A DNA stretch of 64,000 nt from Imbricaverruca yamaguchii. Taxonomy: Eukaryota; Arthropoda; Thecostraca; Neoverrucidae. Below, piece by piece: positions 14,031-26,308 of the stretch; position 1 is the first letter of the stretch, and each line of letters starts with the position of its first letter. A model generated the notes under the pieces. The model did no database searches, was not told the DNA's origin, and saw only the letters and a program-made list of their open reading frames with translations. The translations under genes and the position numbers were made by a program. The stretch lies in contig JAOTOL010001545.1 of the NCBI GenBank assembly GCA_034440575.1, forward strand, positions 1,291,501 to 1,355,500, written 5' to 3'.

Positions 14031-16432
14031 AGCCCAAGCTAGCTTACTCTCGTGTCTGGTAAGTTCACCGCAGTGGTTGAACCTAAGTCGACTCGAGAGG
14101 AACGCCTTAGAAACTCGATTAACCCTTTGGTAAAACGTTTCAGGATCGAATTATATCACTCAGGAATGTATTTGCTGTTTACTCTGAATTCCTGGCCGAT
14201 TTCATACAAATTCCTCCCCTGACGTATTCACACTTTCTCTTTAAAAGAAAGGATTGTGGCTGTACTGCCCGCGAAGATACCCATATGGAGTTAGTGATCT
14301 CGCTGGCGACATCAGTGAATGAATGTTCGATGAGAAGTGGGTGGTTGTGTATATAGATATTTGCAAGCATATTCATTCCATGAAACACCAATGGAGAGTA
14401 TTTTAGCGTGCCATAAAGTGGTAAACTCATTATCCTGCGCAGCATCCTCTCTCTACCATATTATTTTGTCCGTGGATAGAGATATTTCAGCCGAATGACA
14501 ATCATTATTGTGTTGCTCTCCAGAACAATGTAAGTATTGGCCTTTTAGTCTACCATTAGTGTTGTCACAGTGCTCCACAATTATATATATTTGAACAATA
14601 TATGCAAGCTTATCATCTAGGTTCGCACCAATACACGCATAATAATCACAGCATCATCGTAAAGAGGATTGAGCATGCAGGCAATTAAGGTCAAACTAAG
14701 CCGAAGACCAATGTCTTCGGCTCAGAAAATACAGAGGTGCCCGTGCCAGTTGCAATGAACTTCTCCCATTACAATAATGATCGAACGCATGCGTTTGGGC
14801 TGCTGCATTCTGCACATGTGTTGATAATGGCATGCAATATATGTGCGGAATGTGATGTGCGACAAGCAAATTGCATAACTTCAGACACACCTACAAATCG
14901 TGGCATTGCTTGGCGGTTTAAAGGGAGTGTTGGTGAAAGAGCTACCAAGGAAGTGTCTGAGGCTGACGTTCATTTTGATTCAAGCGTATCATCTTGCTTT
15001 CAACGTATGCGCCTTTAGTTGGGTTGTAGTTTATCGAAGTACAGACATAAATCTTCGGCGAAGACAGAAAGACGGACAGCGTGGGCTAATTTCGCTGACA
15101 AGGGCAAAAACGGAATGGGAATTCGAAGAAGAAAAGCAGCTTCAAGCTTGAAGCAAATCAGGCCCGGTATCTCAATATATTGACAAATATGTGTGATATA
15201 TTGATAGACATGACTGATAGACTGACATATATGTCTGGGGGCCCCAGGTATTTGAATAAGAAACATAACCCGCCCGCTAAACTGATGACTTAAGTTACCG
15301 TTTTGTCCTCATCGAACCTGAAATTTCTGAGGTAAGTGATGCTCACCGCCTACACCGCTTACGTCATGTAGGCGGTGCTGTGGGCGAATAGAGTGAATCA
15401 GGTAATCGCTGCAATTCCACTTGAATTAGCTCACCACACTTGAAGCGGTCAAAAAAAAAGAAAGAGGAGGGAAAGCCTGCCGAGCAAACACGGACTGCTG
15501 ATGCTGGGCTAAGTTCACACACCACCACTCGATCAAAGCGGACGGATGAGCGAGTGAGAGCGGTTCAACGGGCGGCCGTGCTCCCAGTGACCCGGTCCGA
15601 GTTGAGCAGTCCGCCATAGCCGACCTCAACCAACCGCCCCTGCCACACATTCCACACAGCGACCAACGGCGTGAGCATGAGCAGTCGCCTGTGGCCAGCC
15701 GGGCAGGGCCGGACGCCGCCGACCGGGAAATCTCGGTGGTGCACACTTGGTGGTCTTAATTTTTGTTCTGGTGTGCTTGACAAATAGCAGTCAAGCGCCT
15801 GCACATGATTTGTGTCTGTGCAGCATGGTTTCGTGGTTGTCTTAAGTGTCATAGCTACCTCTGTCATCATTCACGGATCTCTATCTCTCGCCTCACTTGA
15901 GACTAAGCTAGTCGAACTCAGTCAGCGGGAAGGGAGAGTTGAGCCAGGGGCCGCGCGACTGTCTGTGTGATGCACCGGTCCATCATAGCGCGCCAGACCG
16001 GACAGGTACACAGAGAGCAGAGTTCCGACTACCTGGCTCACGGCTAACCGTCCCCGGTCCATGTCATCACTACCTCCAGTAGTAGGTAGCATCATCAGTA
16101 TATAGTAGGTAGTACCATCAGTAGTACCTCCAGTGGTAGATCAGTTCATCACCACAACCCCACCCGTCGTGCTTCTTCAGCTGTGTGCGATTGTTTGGCG
16201 CGACCGTTCCAAAGTACAAGTCAGTCTGGCCAAATGCATCAACTGCATTTACTTTATAATTAACCGACCCAAGCACACGGCGAAATTCAACAGCTGTTCG
16301 TAGAACGCACTCGGAACCCGAGGCATATCACTCGCGCTCACACACCAACGGTTCCATCTCATAAACATCAAGGTTCAGGCGCAACGGCGGTATGTACCTT
16401 ATTCAAAGTACTCGCCGCCAAAACTTTTAATC
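14029..16432. other. Unique region without a supported gene
   Basis: About 2.4 kb with no array. AT-rich on the left, GC-richer at 15.5-16.1 kb. 16070-16140 has a few GTAGTAGGTAGTACC-type repeats. Minus-strand ORFs at 15426-15870 lack domain features. Confidence 0.45.
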
Positions 16433-16545
16433 TACGCTTGTCTACCAGACACTAGTCACTACAAGCATCCGCATAGCACAGCTGTACTCTGCGCTCGTCT
16501 GCCAGACTCTAGTCACTACACCCATTCTCACAGCAGAGTTATACC
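16433..16545. repeat. 57-bp tandem duplication (2 diverged copies)
   Basis: The block starting CTACGCTTGTCTACCAGACA and continuing CTAGTCACTACA is followed at once by a diverged copy starting CTGCGCTCGTCTGCCAGACT with the same CTAGTCACTACA core. Two copies only. Confidence 0.7.
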
Positions 16546-16605
16546 CAATGCTCACAGCATACGCAACAATATATACCTGACTATTATAACACAACAATAT
16601 TATAG

Positions 16606-16633
16606 CGTAGGACTAAGCATACGCAGTCCTACG
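16606..16633. other. Small inverted repeat (9-bp stem)
   Basis: CGTAGGACT, a 10-nt loop, then AGTCCTACG forms a perfect 9-bp stem; further CGTAGCGTAGG sequence follows. This could be a foldback or chance; nothing else points to function. Confidence 0.5.
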
Positions 16634-17049
16634 CGTAGCGTAGGAAGATGCCACCACACAGCATTGTTCAATCTGCACAACAAAACCCCAACCACTTCAC
16701 AAACTATCAACATACAATATCACGTTCCTGTACACCAGCCACTACTGCGTTGGTTGCGCGATTCAAACATCACGGGAAATGCGCACTCAGAAACATCAGT
16801 CGACAAGCACTACACTACAGACACCCCACATGGCATCGCATCACAATCAGACCACTTCCCTCACATGCAACGAGCGCTCAACTCAAAACCGCTACCAGCG
16901 TGGCATCCAGCACGTACATCACGCCACACTATGCATAAGGCATGTCCACATTGAGACACAGTTGACCGCCGCACAGGACATCACGAGTCATGTCACGTTT
17001 GCGCGTATAGGACATGAAAAAAATCAGCTTTATGTCATTGAGAATCGGT

Positions 17050-17252
17050 GGCAACATCGCTGCACCACTTGCAACAGAACACTCACAGTACACCGTATGC
17101 CCATATACTGTCACGGTAGCGACATCGCTGCACCACTTGCGACAGAACACTCATAGTGCACCGTATGCCCATATACTGTCACGGTAGCGACATCGCTGCA
17201 CCACTTGCAACAGAACACTCACAGTGCACCGTATGCCCATATACTGTAGCAA
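17050..17252. repeat. 68-bp tandem repeat, 3 copies
   Basis: Three copies of a 68-bp unit with landmarks GACATCGCTGCACCACTTGC, AACAGAACACTCACAGTG and ACCGTATGCCCATATACTGT. Copies differ at only a few positions (GCAACAG/GCGACAG, CACAGT/CATAGT). ORFs reading through are repeat-derived. Confidence 0.9.
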
Positions 17253-17616
17253 AAACATCTGGCGAAGGCAATCGCATATCATATGCTGCAGCACAAACAA
17301 CAGCAGCTTTCATATCACGCCACCTCTCAGCAACAAATGTCCAGCACGACATGGACAACTCTGATATAATCTTTTCTCCACTGAACTTTTCTCGGAAATA
17401 TGAATGGAAAATAGTAATTTGGGAGCGAGATAACAAACGCAGAATAAAGTTACGTATTTTAAAAACTGGAACTATGACTAATGCAAAGAAAACGAACCAA
17501 AACACGACATCTCTTTCAGACAGAAATAAAGGAAATCATGGATACAATTTTAGCGTTGGATGTTGCCTCGCTGTGCTCGTGTAATGTTTACGAGGAAATA
17601 GGCGATGACTAAACCC
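17253..17616. other. Unique AT-rich spacer
   Basis: Unique sequence between two arrays. No supported gene. Confidence 0.5.
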
Positions 17617-19482
17617 CGGACTGCACCACCCCTGCTACTGCACTGTCGGACTGCACCACCCCTGCTACTGCACTGTCTGACTGCACCACCCCCTGCTACT
17701 GCACTGTCTGACTGCACCACCCCCTGCTACTGCACTGTCGGACTGCACCACCCCTGCTACTGCACTGTCGGGCTGCACCACCCCTGCTACTGCACTGTCG
17801 GACCGCACCACCCCTGCTACTGCACTGTCGGACTGCACCACCCCTGCTACTGCACTGTCTGACCGCACCACCCTACTACTGACTGTCGGACTGCACCACC
17901 CTGCTACCACTGTCGCTGACACCCTGCTACTGCACTGTCGGACTGCACCACCCCTGCTACTGCACTGTCGGACTGCACCACCCCTGCTACTGCACTGTCG
18001 GACTGCACCACCCCTGCTACTACACTGTCGGACTGCACCACCCTGCTACTACACTGTCGGACTGCACAACCCCTGCTTCTGCACTGTCGGACTGCACCAC
18101 CCCTGCTACTGCACTGTCGGACTGCACCACCCCTGCTACTGCACTGTCGGACTGCACCACCCCTGCTACTGCACTGTCGGACTGCACCACCCCTGCTACT
18201 GCACTGTCGGACTGCACCACCCCTGCTACTGCACTGTCGGACTGCACCACCCCTGCTACTGCACTGTCGGACTGCACCACCCTGCTACTGCACTGTCGGC
18301 TGCACACCTGCTACTGCACTGTCGGACTGCACCACCCTGCTACTGCACTGTCGGACTGCACCACCCCTGCTACTGCACTGTCGGACTGCACCACCCCCTG
18401 CTACTGCACTGTCGGACTGCACCACCCCTGCTACTGCACTGTCGGACTGCACCACCCCTGCTACTGCACTGTCGGACTGCACCACCCCTGCTACTGCACT
18501 GTCGGACTGCACCACCCCTGCTACTGCACTGTCGGACTGCACCACCCCTGCTACTGCACTGTCGGACTGCACCACCCCTGCTACTGCACTGTCGGACTGC
18601 ACCACCCCTGCTACTGCACTGTCGGACTGCACCACCCCTGCTACTGCACTGTCGGACTGCACCACCCTGCTACTGCACTGTCGGACTGCACCACCCCTGC
18701 TACTGCACTGTCGGACTGCACCACCCCTGCTACTGCACTGTCGGACTGCACCACCCCTGCTACTGCACTGCCGGACCGCACCACCCCTGCTACTGCACTG
18801 TCGGACTGCACCACTGCCTGCACGCACGGGACTGCACCACCCCTGCTACTGCACTGTCGGACTGCACCACCCTGCTACTGCACTGTCGGACTGCACCACC
18901 CTGCTACTGCACTGTCGGACTGCACCACCCCTGCTACTGCACTGTCGGACTGCACCACCCTGCTACTGCACTGTCGGACTGCACCACCCCTGCTACTGCA
19001 CTGTCGGACTGCACCACCCCTGCTACTGCACTGTCGGGCTGACCACCCCTGCTACTGCACTGTCGGACTGCACCACCCTGCTACTGCACTGTCGGACTGC
19101 ACCACCCCTGCACTGCACTGCCCCGACCACCACCCTGCTACTGCACTGTCGGACTGCACCACCCTGCTACTACACTGTCGGACCGCACCACCCCCTGCTA
19201 CTGCACTGTCGGACTGCACCACCCCTGCTACTGCACTGTCGGACTGCACCACCCCTGCTACTGCACTGTCGGACTGCACCACCCCTGCTACTGCACTGTC
19301 GGACTGCACCACCCCTGCTACTGCACTGTCGGACTGCACCACCCCTGCTACTGCACTGTCGGGCTGCACCACCCCTGCCTGTCGGACTGCACCACCCCTG
19401 CTACTGCACTGTCGGACTGCACCACCCCTGCTACTGCACTGTCGGGCTGCACCACCCCTGCTACTGCACTGTCGGGCTGCAT
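17617..19482. repeat. 30-bp minisatellite, about 62 copies
   Basis: A 30-bp unit: CGGACTGCACCACCCCTGCT then ACTGCACTGT. About 62 head-to-tail copies over 1.87 kb. Most differences are indels in the CCCC run (3-5 C) and a G/C/T variant at CGG(A/G)CTGC; there are small deletions near 17880, 18300, 18815, 19110 and 19375. The indels shift frame between copies, explaining several separate minus-strand QSDSAVAGVV ORFs, which are not genes. Confidence 0.97.
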
Positions 19483-20875
19483 TTCACCTCAGAAACAGCG
19501 AGCATCACCATCTGGTGGCTGGCTGGCCAAACCTATATCTCATCCTCCCCTCTCCAACAGAATGCGGGGAATATCGCAAGCTGATAGTTATGTCGGCTGA
19601 GTGTTTCGCAAAAACTACCGGGGAGACCCCTCCCCACCTCACCGAGCCGACCCTTGAGCGTGGAGGGGGGTGGGGGACAACCGGCATCTATGTGGTCGGC
19701 ACCAAACCCGACGAGCAGCCCCGCGTGTAACGGTCGCATGTCTTCGCTGACAGCCGTGGCAGCCGTTCATCGCGGCAGATGATGGACAGCTCTTCGATTG
19801 TAAGCTTGCGGGGCCGAAGCGCCGGCCGTGATATACTGCGATGATTGTTTTTCTGGTGGCCGGTCAGCCCGGTTTGGGGCCGTTCCTGTCGGTCCGGCGG
19901 CCCGTTTATTGTGCGATGGTCGGCCGGCGCAGCGTGCAGCGACAGATGAAATCACGTGCAGATAGTCCGCTGCCGGAGCTATCTACACGAGCGGGCACGC
20001 ATCTGGCCCGTCGGCCGTACTCCCGTTCCGTGTGATGCGCGCCCGTCGAGGTCGCCGCCGGTGCGATTGTGTGCACGAGGAGGAGGCAGGGTCGTGTGTC
20101 GTCCGGTGACTGATGGCTCGCCGACCGGGGCCTTGTCGCCACGTCGCACCGGTCGCAGATTGGCCGGCGATACCAATTGAAGGCTGGGTGATTGACGAGC
20201 AGCTGATGTCGTATTGTAGATTGTTCGGCGGACGTCCTCCGCCAAAGGCTTGGCGTGAGAGGCGTTCGCGACGCGACGATCGCCGCAGCAGCACGCCACC
20301 GCGCCGTTCTGGCGCGTTCTGTTCCCGCGCGTCAGGTACGTCTGGTGCGTGCGAACGGTGGAATGTGCACGGCGCACGCCATGCGGTCGCGGCTCTTGTA
20401 AAACCCAACAGCTACCGGGGACTTAGCGATGGAATCAAGACAGTGGCGCGGACTTGAGAAATGCCGCGATGAGCATAGCAAAAAGTAAGGAATGAAAGCG
20501 CAGCCATTCGTGTATATTAGTGATGGTGATGAAAATGTGTAGACGGCATCTGCAGTGGGTTTCATAGCCACAATTTACCTGCCAACTGTGGTAATTATAA
20601 ACAAAATTATGAATATTCCCGTTCCTCTTTCTTTCTTAGAGCAGAGAAGCGTTTATAAGCGGAGTTTCCCCACCAACTTAGTGTTTTGAAATTTCATGCT
20701 TTTTCGTCCATGCCAATCCGAAGATATTATTCAGCAGTCTAAATCCCCTGCAGACGTTTGGTTTATTGCCCCTGGATCCAGTCCTCAGTCAGCAAGCGGA
20801 AACGATGGCCCCATGTATGGTTAATGTGACTCACATGGTGCTAATGTGACTCACATGGTTAGTCCCACCGGCCGT
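19483..20875. other. Unique, partly GC-rich region
   Basis: Unique GC-rich sequence to ~20.46 kb, then AT-richer. Overlapping long ORFs on both strands at 19.9-20.45 kb reflect low stop density in GC-rich DNA; I recognise no domain in them. A 21-bp block (TAATGTGACTCACATGGT) is tandemly duplicated at 20820-20860. Confidence 0.45.
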
Positions 20876-21162
20876 CACGGGCGGATCCAGGATTTTTTAA
20901 CGGATGGGGAGTAGCACCCATTTGGAGGAGCGCCATTTCCCTCGGGGAGGGCGCCACTGATTAGGGAAGTTAAAGGGATGCTACACTCCGGTGTTTCTAA
21001 AACAGCCTGTTCTGCTCAGAGAGATTCCTTCGGCTGAAAATTCAAGAGGTGCACTTGATGGTCCCTGGAGGAACACATTTCCTAGTCAGGGGAACGCTAC
21101 ATTTACATGGGAAGCATGCCTCCACCCTACCCCCCGTGCTCCACCCCCTAGATTCGCCCCTG
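20876..21162. mobile_element. Candidate hAT-type MITE (287 bp)
   Basis: The left end CACGGGCGGATCCAGGATTT and the right end, read in reverse complement as CAGGGGCGAATCTAGGGGGT, agree over GGGCG.ATC.AGG, the commonest form of hAT terminal repeat. The interior has no ORF and includes a self-similar motif (GGAGGAGCGCCATTTCCCTC and, later, GGAGGAACACATTTCCTAG). Flanking 8-mers CCGGCCGT and TTACCCGT share only the last four bases, so the target-site duplication is not proven. Confidence 0.5.
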
Positions 21163-22894
21163 TTACCCGTTGATTCTGTAGGGGACTACAGAAGAAGGTG
21201 TTATCGTAACTAACACGGTTAGTTTGACTTTGGCATCAACACAGAAGCAAACGACCCCTACCGATTTGGTTTGGGTTGCCAATTATGTTTGAGCGATCAA
21301 TGATGCTTAATTGACCCTTGTTGGACTTCGATTGAACTCGATGGAGCGGAACCCTCGAACGCTAAAACGCCGTGCCGGCCCCAAGAACCTCGTGCGGATC
21401 AACGATACTGTTTTAACTGAAAAGGCTTCATTATTAGCTCTGAACCTTGTTCAATATGGATGCTCCTTTTTATCGGTGAGTTCTTAGGGTTTTTGTGCGC
21501 ATCAACTGCATTGGTTATACATCGCACATAACGAGCTCATTTTGTATTCACATAGCATGTGTTTGAACAAAATTGCTTCCCACATCTACGAAGCTTAGGA
21601 CAAGAATACAGAAAGGCACCTAAGCAAAACAAAAGTACATTTTTAGTACTTCTTGCCAATATTCTTAAACTTAACGTTGCCAGCCGACACTACCCCAATG
21701 GGTAAGTTGTCTTAGAACATACTTAGTTTTCGCTACCGCTCCCACTATGCAAGAACATCACATCATTCAAATATCCTGCATTTTCCGTGCTGAGGGATAA
21801 TCACAGCACGAGCATGGGAACAACAACCAGTCAGTCCTGTAAGTAATTTGTCTGTATGCTGGCGCCTAGCGCACGCTGGCAAGGAGCCAAACATTCAGCA
21901 CACAAATTCCAAAGCTCCGTGCTGCTATCTATCAAACAGTTATATTAATTATCAACGAATAAATATGAATTCTTGTTGGATGTACTTAGCACATAGGGTT
22001 GTCACAAAGCTGGTTGTGATACCCATACTAATGATGATGCGGTGACGCCAACTGCAACCACAGCCATGAGTAATTGCAGCCGTCTTGCTCCTCGCTGACT
22101 GAATCATGGCTCGCTCACATGTGTTCATTTGTCAGGAACACCTGTGGGTGTTGTTGACAAAAGACGAGAACACTGACAGTGATAAGCCCTGCTTGTGATA
22201 ACCAGCTTAGCATTATCAAGTTAAAGATATTTCGACTGAGACTCATGGTTCATCAACTCGAACCATATGTTGGCAAATTAATCGGTTCCTAACAATTATA
22301 TTTGTGTTATATTTAAGATGAAGGTTGAACATAATTTTCACTTTTTTAAGCATGGAAAAATTTCCTTCGCAACTGCATTTCACAGTCGTGAATTTACTGG
22401 CAAATGCAATCCAATTTCAGTTCGCGAATAGATCAAAACATCACCGAAAAGCGGTTTAAGAATATGTTCGTTAGGCTACTCATGAAAGGCCAGTTCTCCG
22501 ATTCAATGTTTTGAATCAGTACAGTTTCTAGGCAGTGACATCCTATATTTTGCGGATTCATGCCATGGACCAAGTAAGCTTTTCAACATTCGTGCGTAAT
22601 TATATCGAGGCATTGTGACGAATAGTGCAGGTTTAAAGTTGCATCAAGTTGCGGATACCATGAGAAGAGATGCTCGACTCATCGTCCACTTTCTTCGAAC
22701 GGCGTGCGGCCGCCATTGCCGAGCAATCTGTCTGTAGTTACCCAGCAATAGTTTTTTTTATTATTAAATAAATTTAATCCGAGTTGTTGTTGGAGTGGCT
22801 TGAAGAACCAGGGTTCTATTGCTAAGCAGAGCTTGTTGCGTGAACCCTGGCCCCACCACCCGGTCCATGAACTCAAGTTCAACGGCAGAATTTA
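21163..22894. other. Unique AT-rich region
   Basis: No arrays and no convincing coding ORF. 22748-22775 is an A/T-rich low-complexity run. A 67-codon minus-strand ORF (22679-22882) has no recognisable domain. Confidence 0.45.
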
Positions 22895-23092
22895 GGCCGA
22901 AAGTTTAACGTGCCGCCAATGCACCGACACGGTCGCCCGGTAGCTCGTCCCCGGCCTTATCGGGCCAGTTGCCAACTGACACTCCCAGCCGGGGGCAAAT
23001 GCGAGCGCGCGAAGCGACTCGAAACTTGTGTTGCCAGTACAGGGGGGACCAGTGCAGGCCAGCGCTCTAACCAACTGAGCTACCGTAGTGGC
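22895..23092 (-). mobile_element. tRNA-derived SINE
   Basis: On the minus strand the element begins at 23092 with a tRNA-like head: an acceptor-like GCCACTAC, an A-box TAGCTCAGTTGGTTAGAGCG (first ten positions most diagnostic) and, about 45 nt later, a B-box-like GTTTCGAGTCG at 23015-23025. The anticodon arm does not fold as a functional tRNA and sequence continues for another ~110 bp as an unrelated GC-rich body ending near GTGCCGCC/ACGTTAAA. A tRNA head plus non-tRNA body is the layout of a Pol III SINE. The exact 3' end is uncertain. Confidence 0.75.
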
Positions 23093-23142
23093 AAGGCAAG
23101 TCGAGTTTCACAGCGACAGCAGCCCGAAGTGTGCAAATAATC

Positions 23143-23331
23143 ATGGAGAACGAAGGTAAGTCGAATAGCATGATATGATATTCCTTCAAAAATCGTCTAC
23201 AGCTCATTGTTTTGCTCCCTTGCATTACAGGTCTGGTTAACTGCAGGGCGGTAATTTCGAAACCTCAAAATGTCACGCCTTTAGCAACTACTGATAACTT
23301 ATGCAACGATAGCTACAGTGAAACCTTGTAA
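23143..23331 (+). CDS. Speculative two-exon short ORF (37 codons)
   Basis: ATGGAGAACGAAG at 23143-23155 is followed by a consensus donor GTAAGT. An acceptor TTGCATTACAG ends at 23230, and joining the pieces gives an uninterrupted frame that begins MENEGLVNCRAV and stops at 23329-23331. The implied intron is only 75 bp. I recognise no domain. It lies just upstream of the degraded transposon ORF at 23.5 kb and could be part of that element's 5' region, or chance. Confidence 0.15.
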
Positions 23332-23464
23332 TGTTGTGTAGTCATGTTTTATTAGGCTCAAATGTATTAAACATTGTATTCAGTTGGGTATAATAATGCT
23401 CGGCAAGCAACACAGGCGATTTTTCGTGTGCTCCTCAAAGCGAATACGGCCAATGTAGCTGTGC

Positions 23465-23745
23465 CTGTTAAACTTGTTTAACAGGATTCTTTTGAGATTC
23501 TGCGTGAATCAGACGCCACAAAGCATACAACTAGCTCTGTGCACGCCTCTCTGCGGCAACTGGTACCAGCAATAAAGGAAGAGGTTCCCGGGCTCATGCA
23601 AATTCATTACCTCACGGACGGATGCGCTCGCAATACAAAAACAAGTACAGCTTTCCGAATGTGTGCTATCATGACATCGACTTCCCCGGTGTTACATGTA
23701 AGTGGCACTTTTTCTCCACGTTCCACGGGAAGGGAGCGTGACCTA
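23465..23745 (+). pseudogene. Frameshifted transposon-encoded ORF (DG..QYKN..WHFF.HGKG type)
   Basis: The conceptual translation of 23539-23640 reads into IHYLTDGCAR. A one-base frame change near 23630-23640 then gives QYKNKYSFPNVCYHD followed by CKWHFFSTFHGKG. The order TDG(C), QYKN, W.(F/Y)FA.(S/F)HGKG is a pattern I know from a large family of uncharacterised transposon-associated proteins in animal genomes, where the aspartate and histidine motifs resemble a DDE-type catalytic core. Upstream codons (LRQLVPAIKEEVPGLMQ) fit the same family. The frameshift, the missing N-terminus and the absence of a continuing frame after 23750 mark it as a dead fragment. The superfamily assignment is uncertain. 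Confidence 0.5.
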
Positions 23746-24203
23746 ACCTCAGGTCATGTGACCTAACTTGACCCATCTGGGTCATCCCACGTATCACTGC
23801 AGCCGTTTCGATGTGACGAACACAATAGCATTGAGTTCAACTGTTTAGCTCATTTAGGGATACAGTTTTAGCCAGAAATAAATTCGTGACCGCAGACCCA
23901 ATGACCTTGAACACCTAATGTCAACGTCACCTTATGTTAGGCCTTCTCACTAACCTTGAGAAATTTGCCAAGACTGTATCTTGGAAAAAAAATTGTGGGG
24001 GGGGAAATTTTTTTCATCATAAATGAATTGTTCGCCCTTGAAACATGAATTGTTCGCCCTTGGTGCACAACATTTCAAGAAAATAAAAAATTGTCGGATG
24101 GTGCCCGCCGGTTGAGTTACCATGGAATGCCTCACAAGTAAAGTGTGTGTGTTGAATTCCGAACACGGACTTAAACATTTTAACCCCGCAAGGTTGCACT
24201 TGA

Positions 24204-24365
24204 CAAGGGCGGATGCAGTAATTATCATTGGGAAAGGGGCGCATTTCCTCGGAGGGTTTTCTTCGGCGGAAAAACTCGCTAAGTGCGGGAGGGGTACACT
24301 GAAGTCTGCTGTGTGGCACCTATCCAGCCAAAATGGACGCATTTTTATCCTTCCGCGCCCCATTG
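24204..24365. mobile_element. Possible MITE related to the 20.9-kb element
   Basis: The left edge CAAGGGCGGATGCAG and the internal block GGCGCATTTCCTCGGAGG resemble the hAT-type MITE at 20876-21162 (GGGCGGATCCAG and GCGCCATTTCCCTCGGGGAG). A candidate right edge, read in reverse complement as CAATGGGGCGCGGAAGG, lies at 24365. Flanking 8-mers do not match. A 147-codon minus-strand ORF crossing here has no domain I recognise. Confidence 0.3.
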
Positions 24366-26308
24366 CTAAACCAAAATTTGGTACGTACAGCACTCTCGGG
24401 ACTCTTAAGTCATGTCTCTGTGGTCTAGCCTGATATTGACTGTACTATCGAACACTGGTAAAAGTACATGGTACGCGTTTTTCACGACTTTCCAAATATC
24501 TCGCTTACAGACAAAATCTTCACCATCAATTATTCGCAGGGTAAATTTCAATCTGACCTGGTGAAATGACTTGGAGTCAACTTCGATTGTACTCTTGCAT
24601 CCTTGCAATCAGTTATCTATGCAGCTATCGTTAGCTCTTGACTCTGTTTAGTTTGGTTAGCTTATGGTATAAGCTTCAATGCAAGTCCGGAAACGACATC
24701 GAAAGAAAGATGCCATCTGGCTTTGGCCTACCACAGTTTCGAATAATTATCAGGCTATAACTTCATGTGTATAAAATATCCATAAATAATAATTTAAGTT
24801 CCAGCTTAGGCTAAACGATCATTGAGAAACGGGTGTGATATGATTTCGAACCACCGTAGTTCTGTGACTCTAATTCACTTGGAGGTATGTCTTTACACCA
24901 GTTATATTCATCTCTGTAGGAGATAAGACGTCTTCGAAACTTTGAAGTCATATATGAACTGATTTAAGAGACATGTGGGGTGAAATCCCCCTGCTTCTTT
25001 TTTTACGATGATTAAATTCTGATCCCAAATCCAAAACAACTAGAAGTTGCCGATCTACATTGAGTGAATCCCGAAGTGCACGCCCGTTAACAGCTGGCCA
25101 AGTCTCCGATGAGCGGCAGGTTCACCGACGACTGAAATACGAAGTCATCACAATACCGCGACCCCTGTCCGTCGGTTGACCGATCCAAATGAGCCATGGA
25201 CAGCCGTGATGCCGGCTGACGGCGATGTGTAGGTGCGCAGCACAGCCCGCTGCGGTGAGGAGGTCAGTAACGATGGATATGCAACAGCACACCGCAGACC
25301 AAGGCATTACCAGCGAGCGGACAGACATTGAATCTTCGAGACACTAGGGTGGACAGGCACTGAATCTCCGAGACACTCGAGTGCACCGGCACTGAACCTC
25401 TGAGTCACTTGAGTTCACACGAGCTGAGAACAAATGTGACGGCGGCGATCATATCAGAACGCCTCGCCAGAAGAATGTGGCTCCAGTTGGCACGGCAGCA
25501 GCGGATGGCAACAGCGACCAGCAACGGCCGCAGCACGCGCCTCAGCAGGTATACACTCGTGGCCGCACGAGCCGGGTCAGATCCAGGGAAAGGTCACAGA
25601 GTTGGCAAAGGGCAAGGCGGCGGGCAAGTCGGCTTTCCATGTGTCTTTTCGCGCAATGTCCTCGAGTCTCCGACAAGCTGAAGAGGGGGTTGCACTTTGC
25701 GTGATTGTGTCTGAATCATGGTCTTCAGAGACAGCTGAAGCTATCCATTCGAATAAACACCCGTCACGTCTTTTGGAACACACTGCTAATTGCTGCTATC
25801 GTTGCGTACACGTGTGTAATTTGTGTTCGAGGTGGCCAGTTGGACAGGTTCGGAAGAAAACGCAGTCCCACCGACTGACCACAAATCGCCGACAGCTCAC
25901 TCCACTCGGTGAAGCAGCCATCGGCGGCGCACCCGCCTCCATTACCACCGCGCGTCACAGGCCGCATCAATTTCCCGACACGACCCGTCCCCACTCAACG
26001 GAGATGGTCTCCAGCCGGCCGAGACAGCCCACTGTGTCACAGCGTTCGCCAGCCTTCGCACGCCACGGGCGGCGCGACTGGCGGCGGCGGCCGGCCCGGC
26101 CCAGCGGGTCCCACTGCCAGGCATGCCTGCACGTGGCCGAGACGGTACGCCAGATTACATGGCAGCGGCACACCTTGCCGCCAGTCCGCCGGCCCGCAGA
26201 TCTTCAGGCGCGCCGCCGGTCGCGCCGGCCGCAGTCGTGCCCGTGCAGGTGCGCGCCTGCACCGCCAGCGGCGGCGGCCCGCTGAGACCGCACTGGAAAC
26301 ACTGAGGC
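24366..26308. other. Unique region, GC-rich at the right
   Basis: AT-rich to ~25 kb, then GC-rich to 26.3 kb. 25325-25415 has three diverged ~33-bp copies around GGCACTGAATCTCCGAGACAC. Overlapping long ORFs on both strands at 25.6-26.3 kb reflect low stop density; no domain is evident. Confidence 0.4.

Noticed and set aside
18020..19372. QSDSAVAGVV repeat protein on the minus strand
   Set aside because: A 30-bp minisatellite translation, broken repeatedly by C-run indels and lacking flanking coding sequence.
17617..19482. CRISPR array
   Set aside because: No spacers: the units abut directly and the genome is eukaryotic.
23005..23092. Functional tRNA gene
   Set aside because: A and B boxes exist, but the anticodon arm and acceptor stem do not pair, and SINE-like sequence continues past the head.
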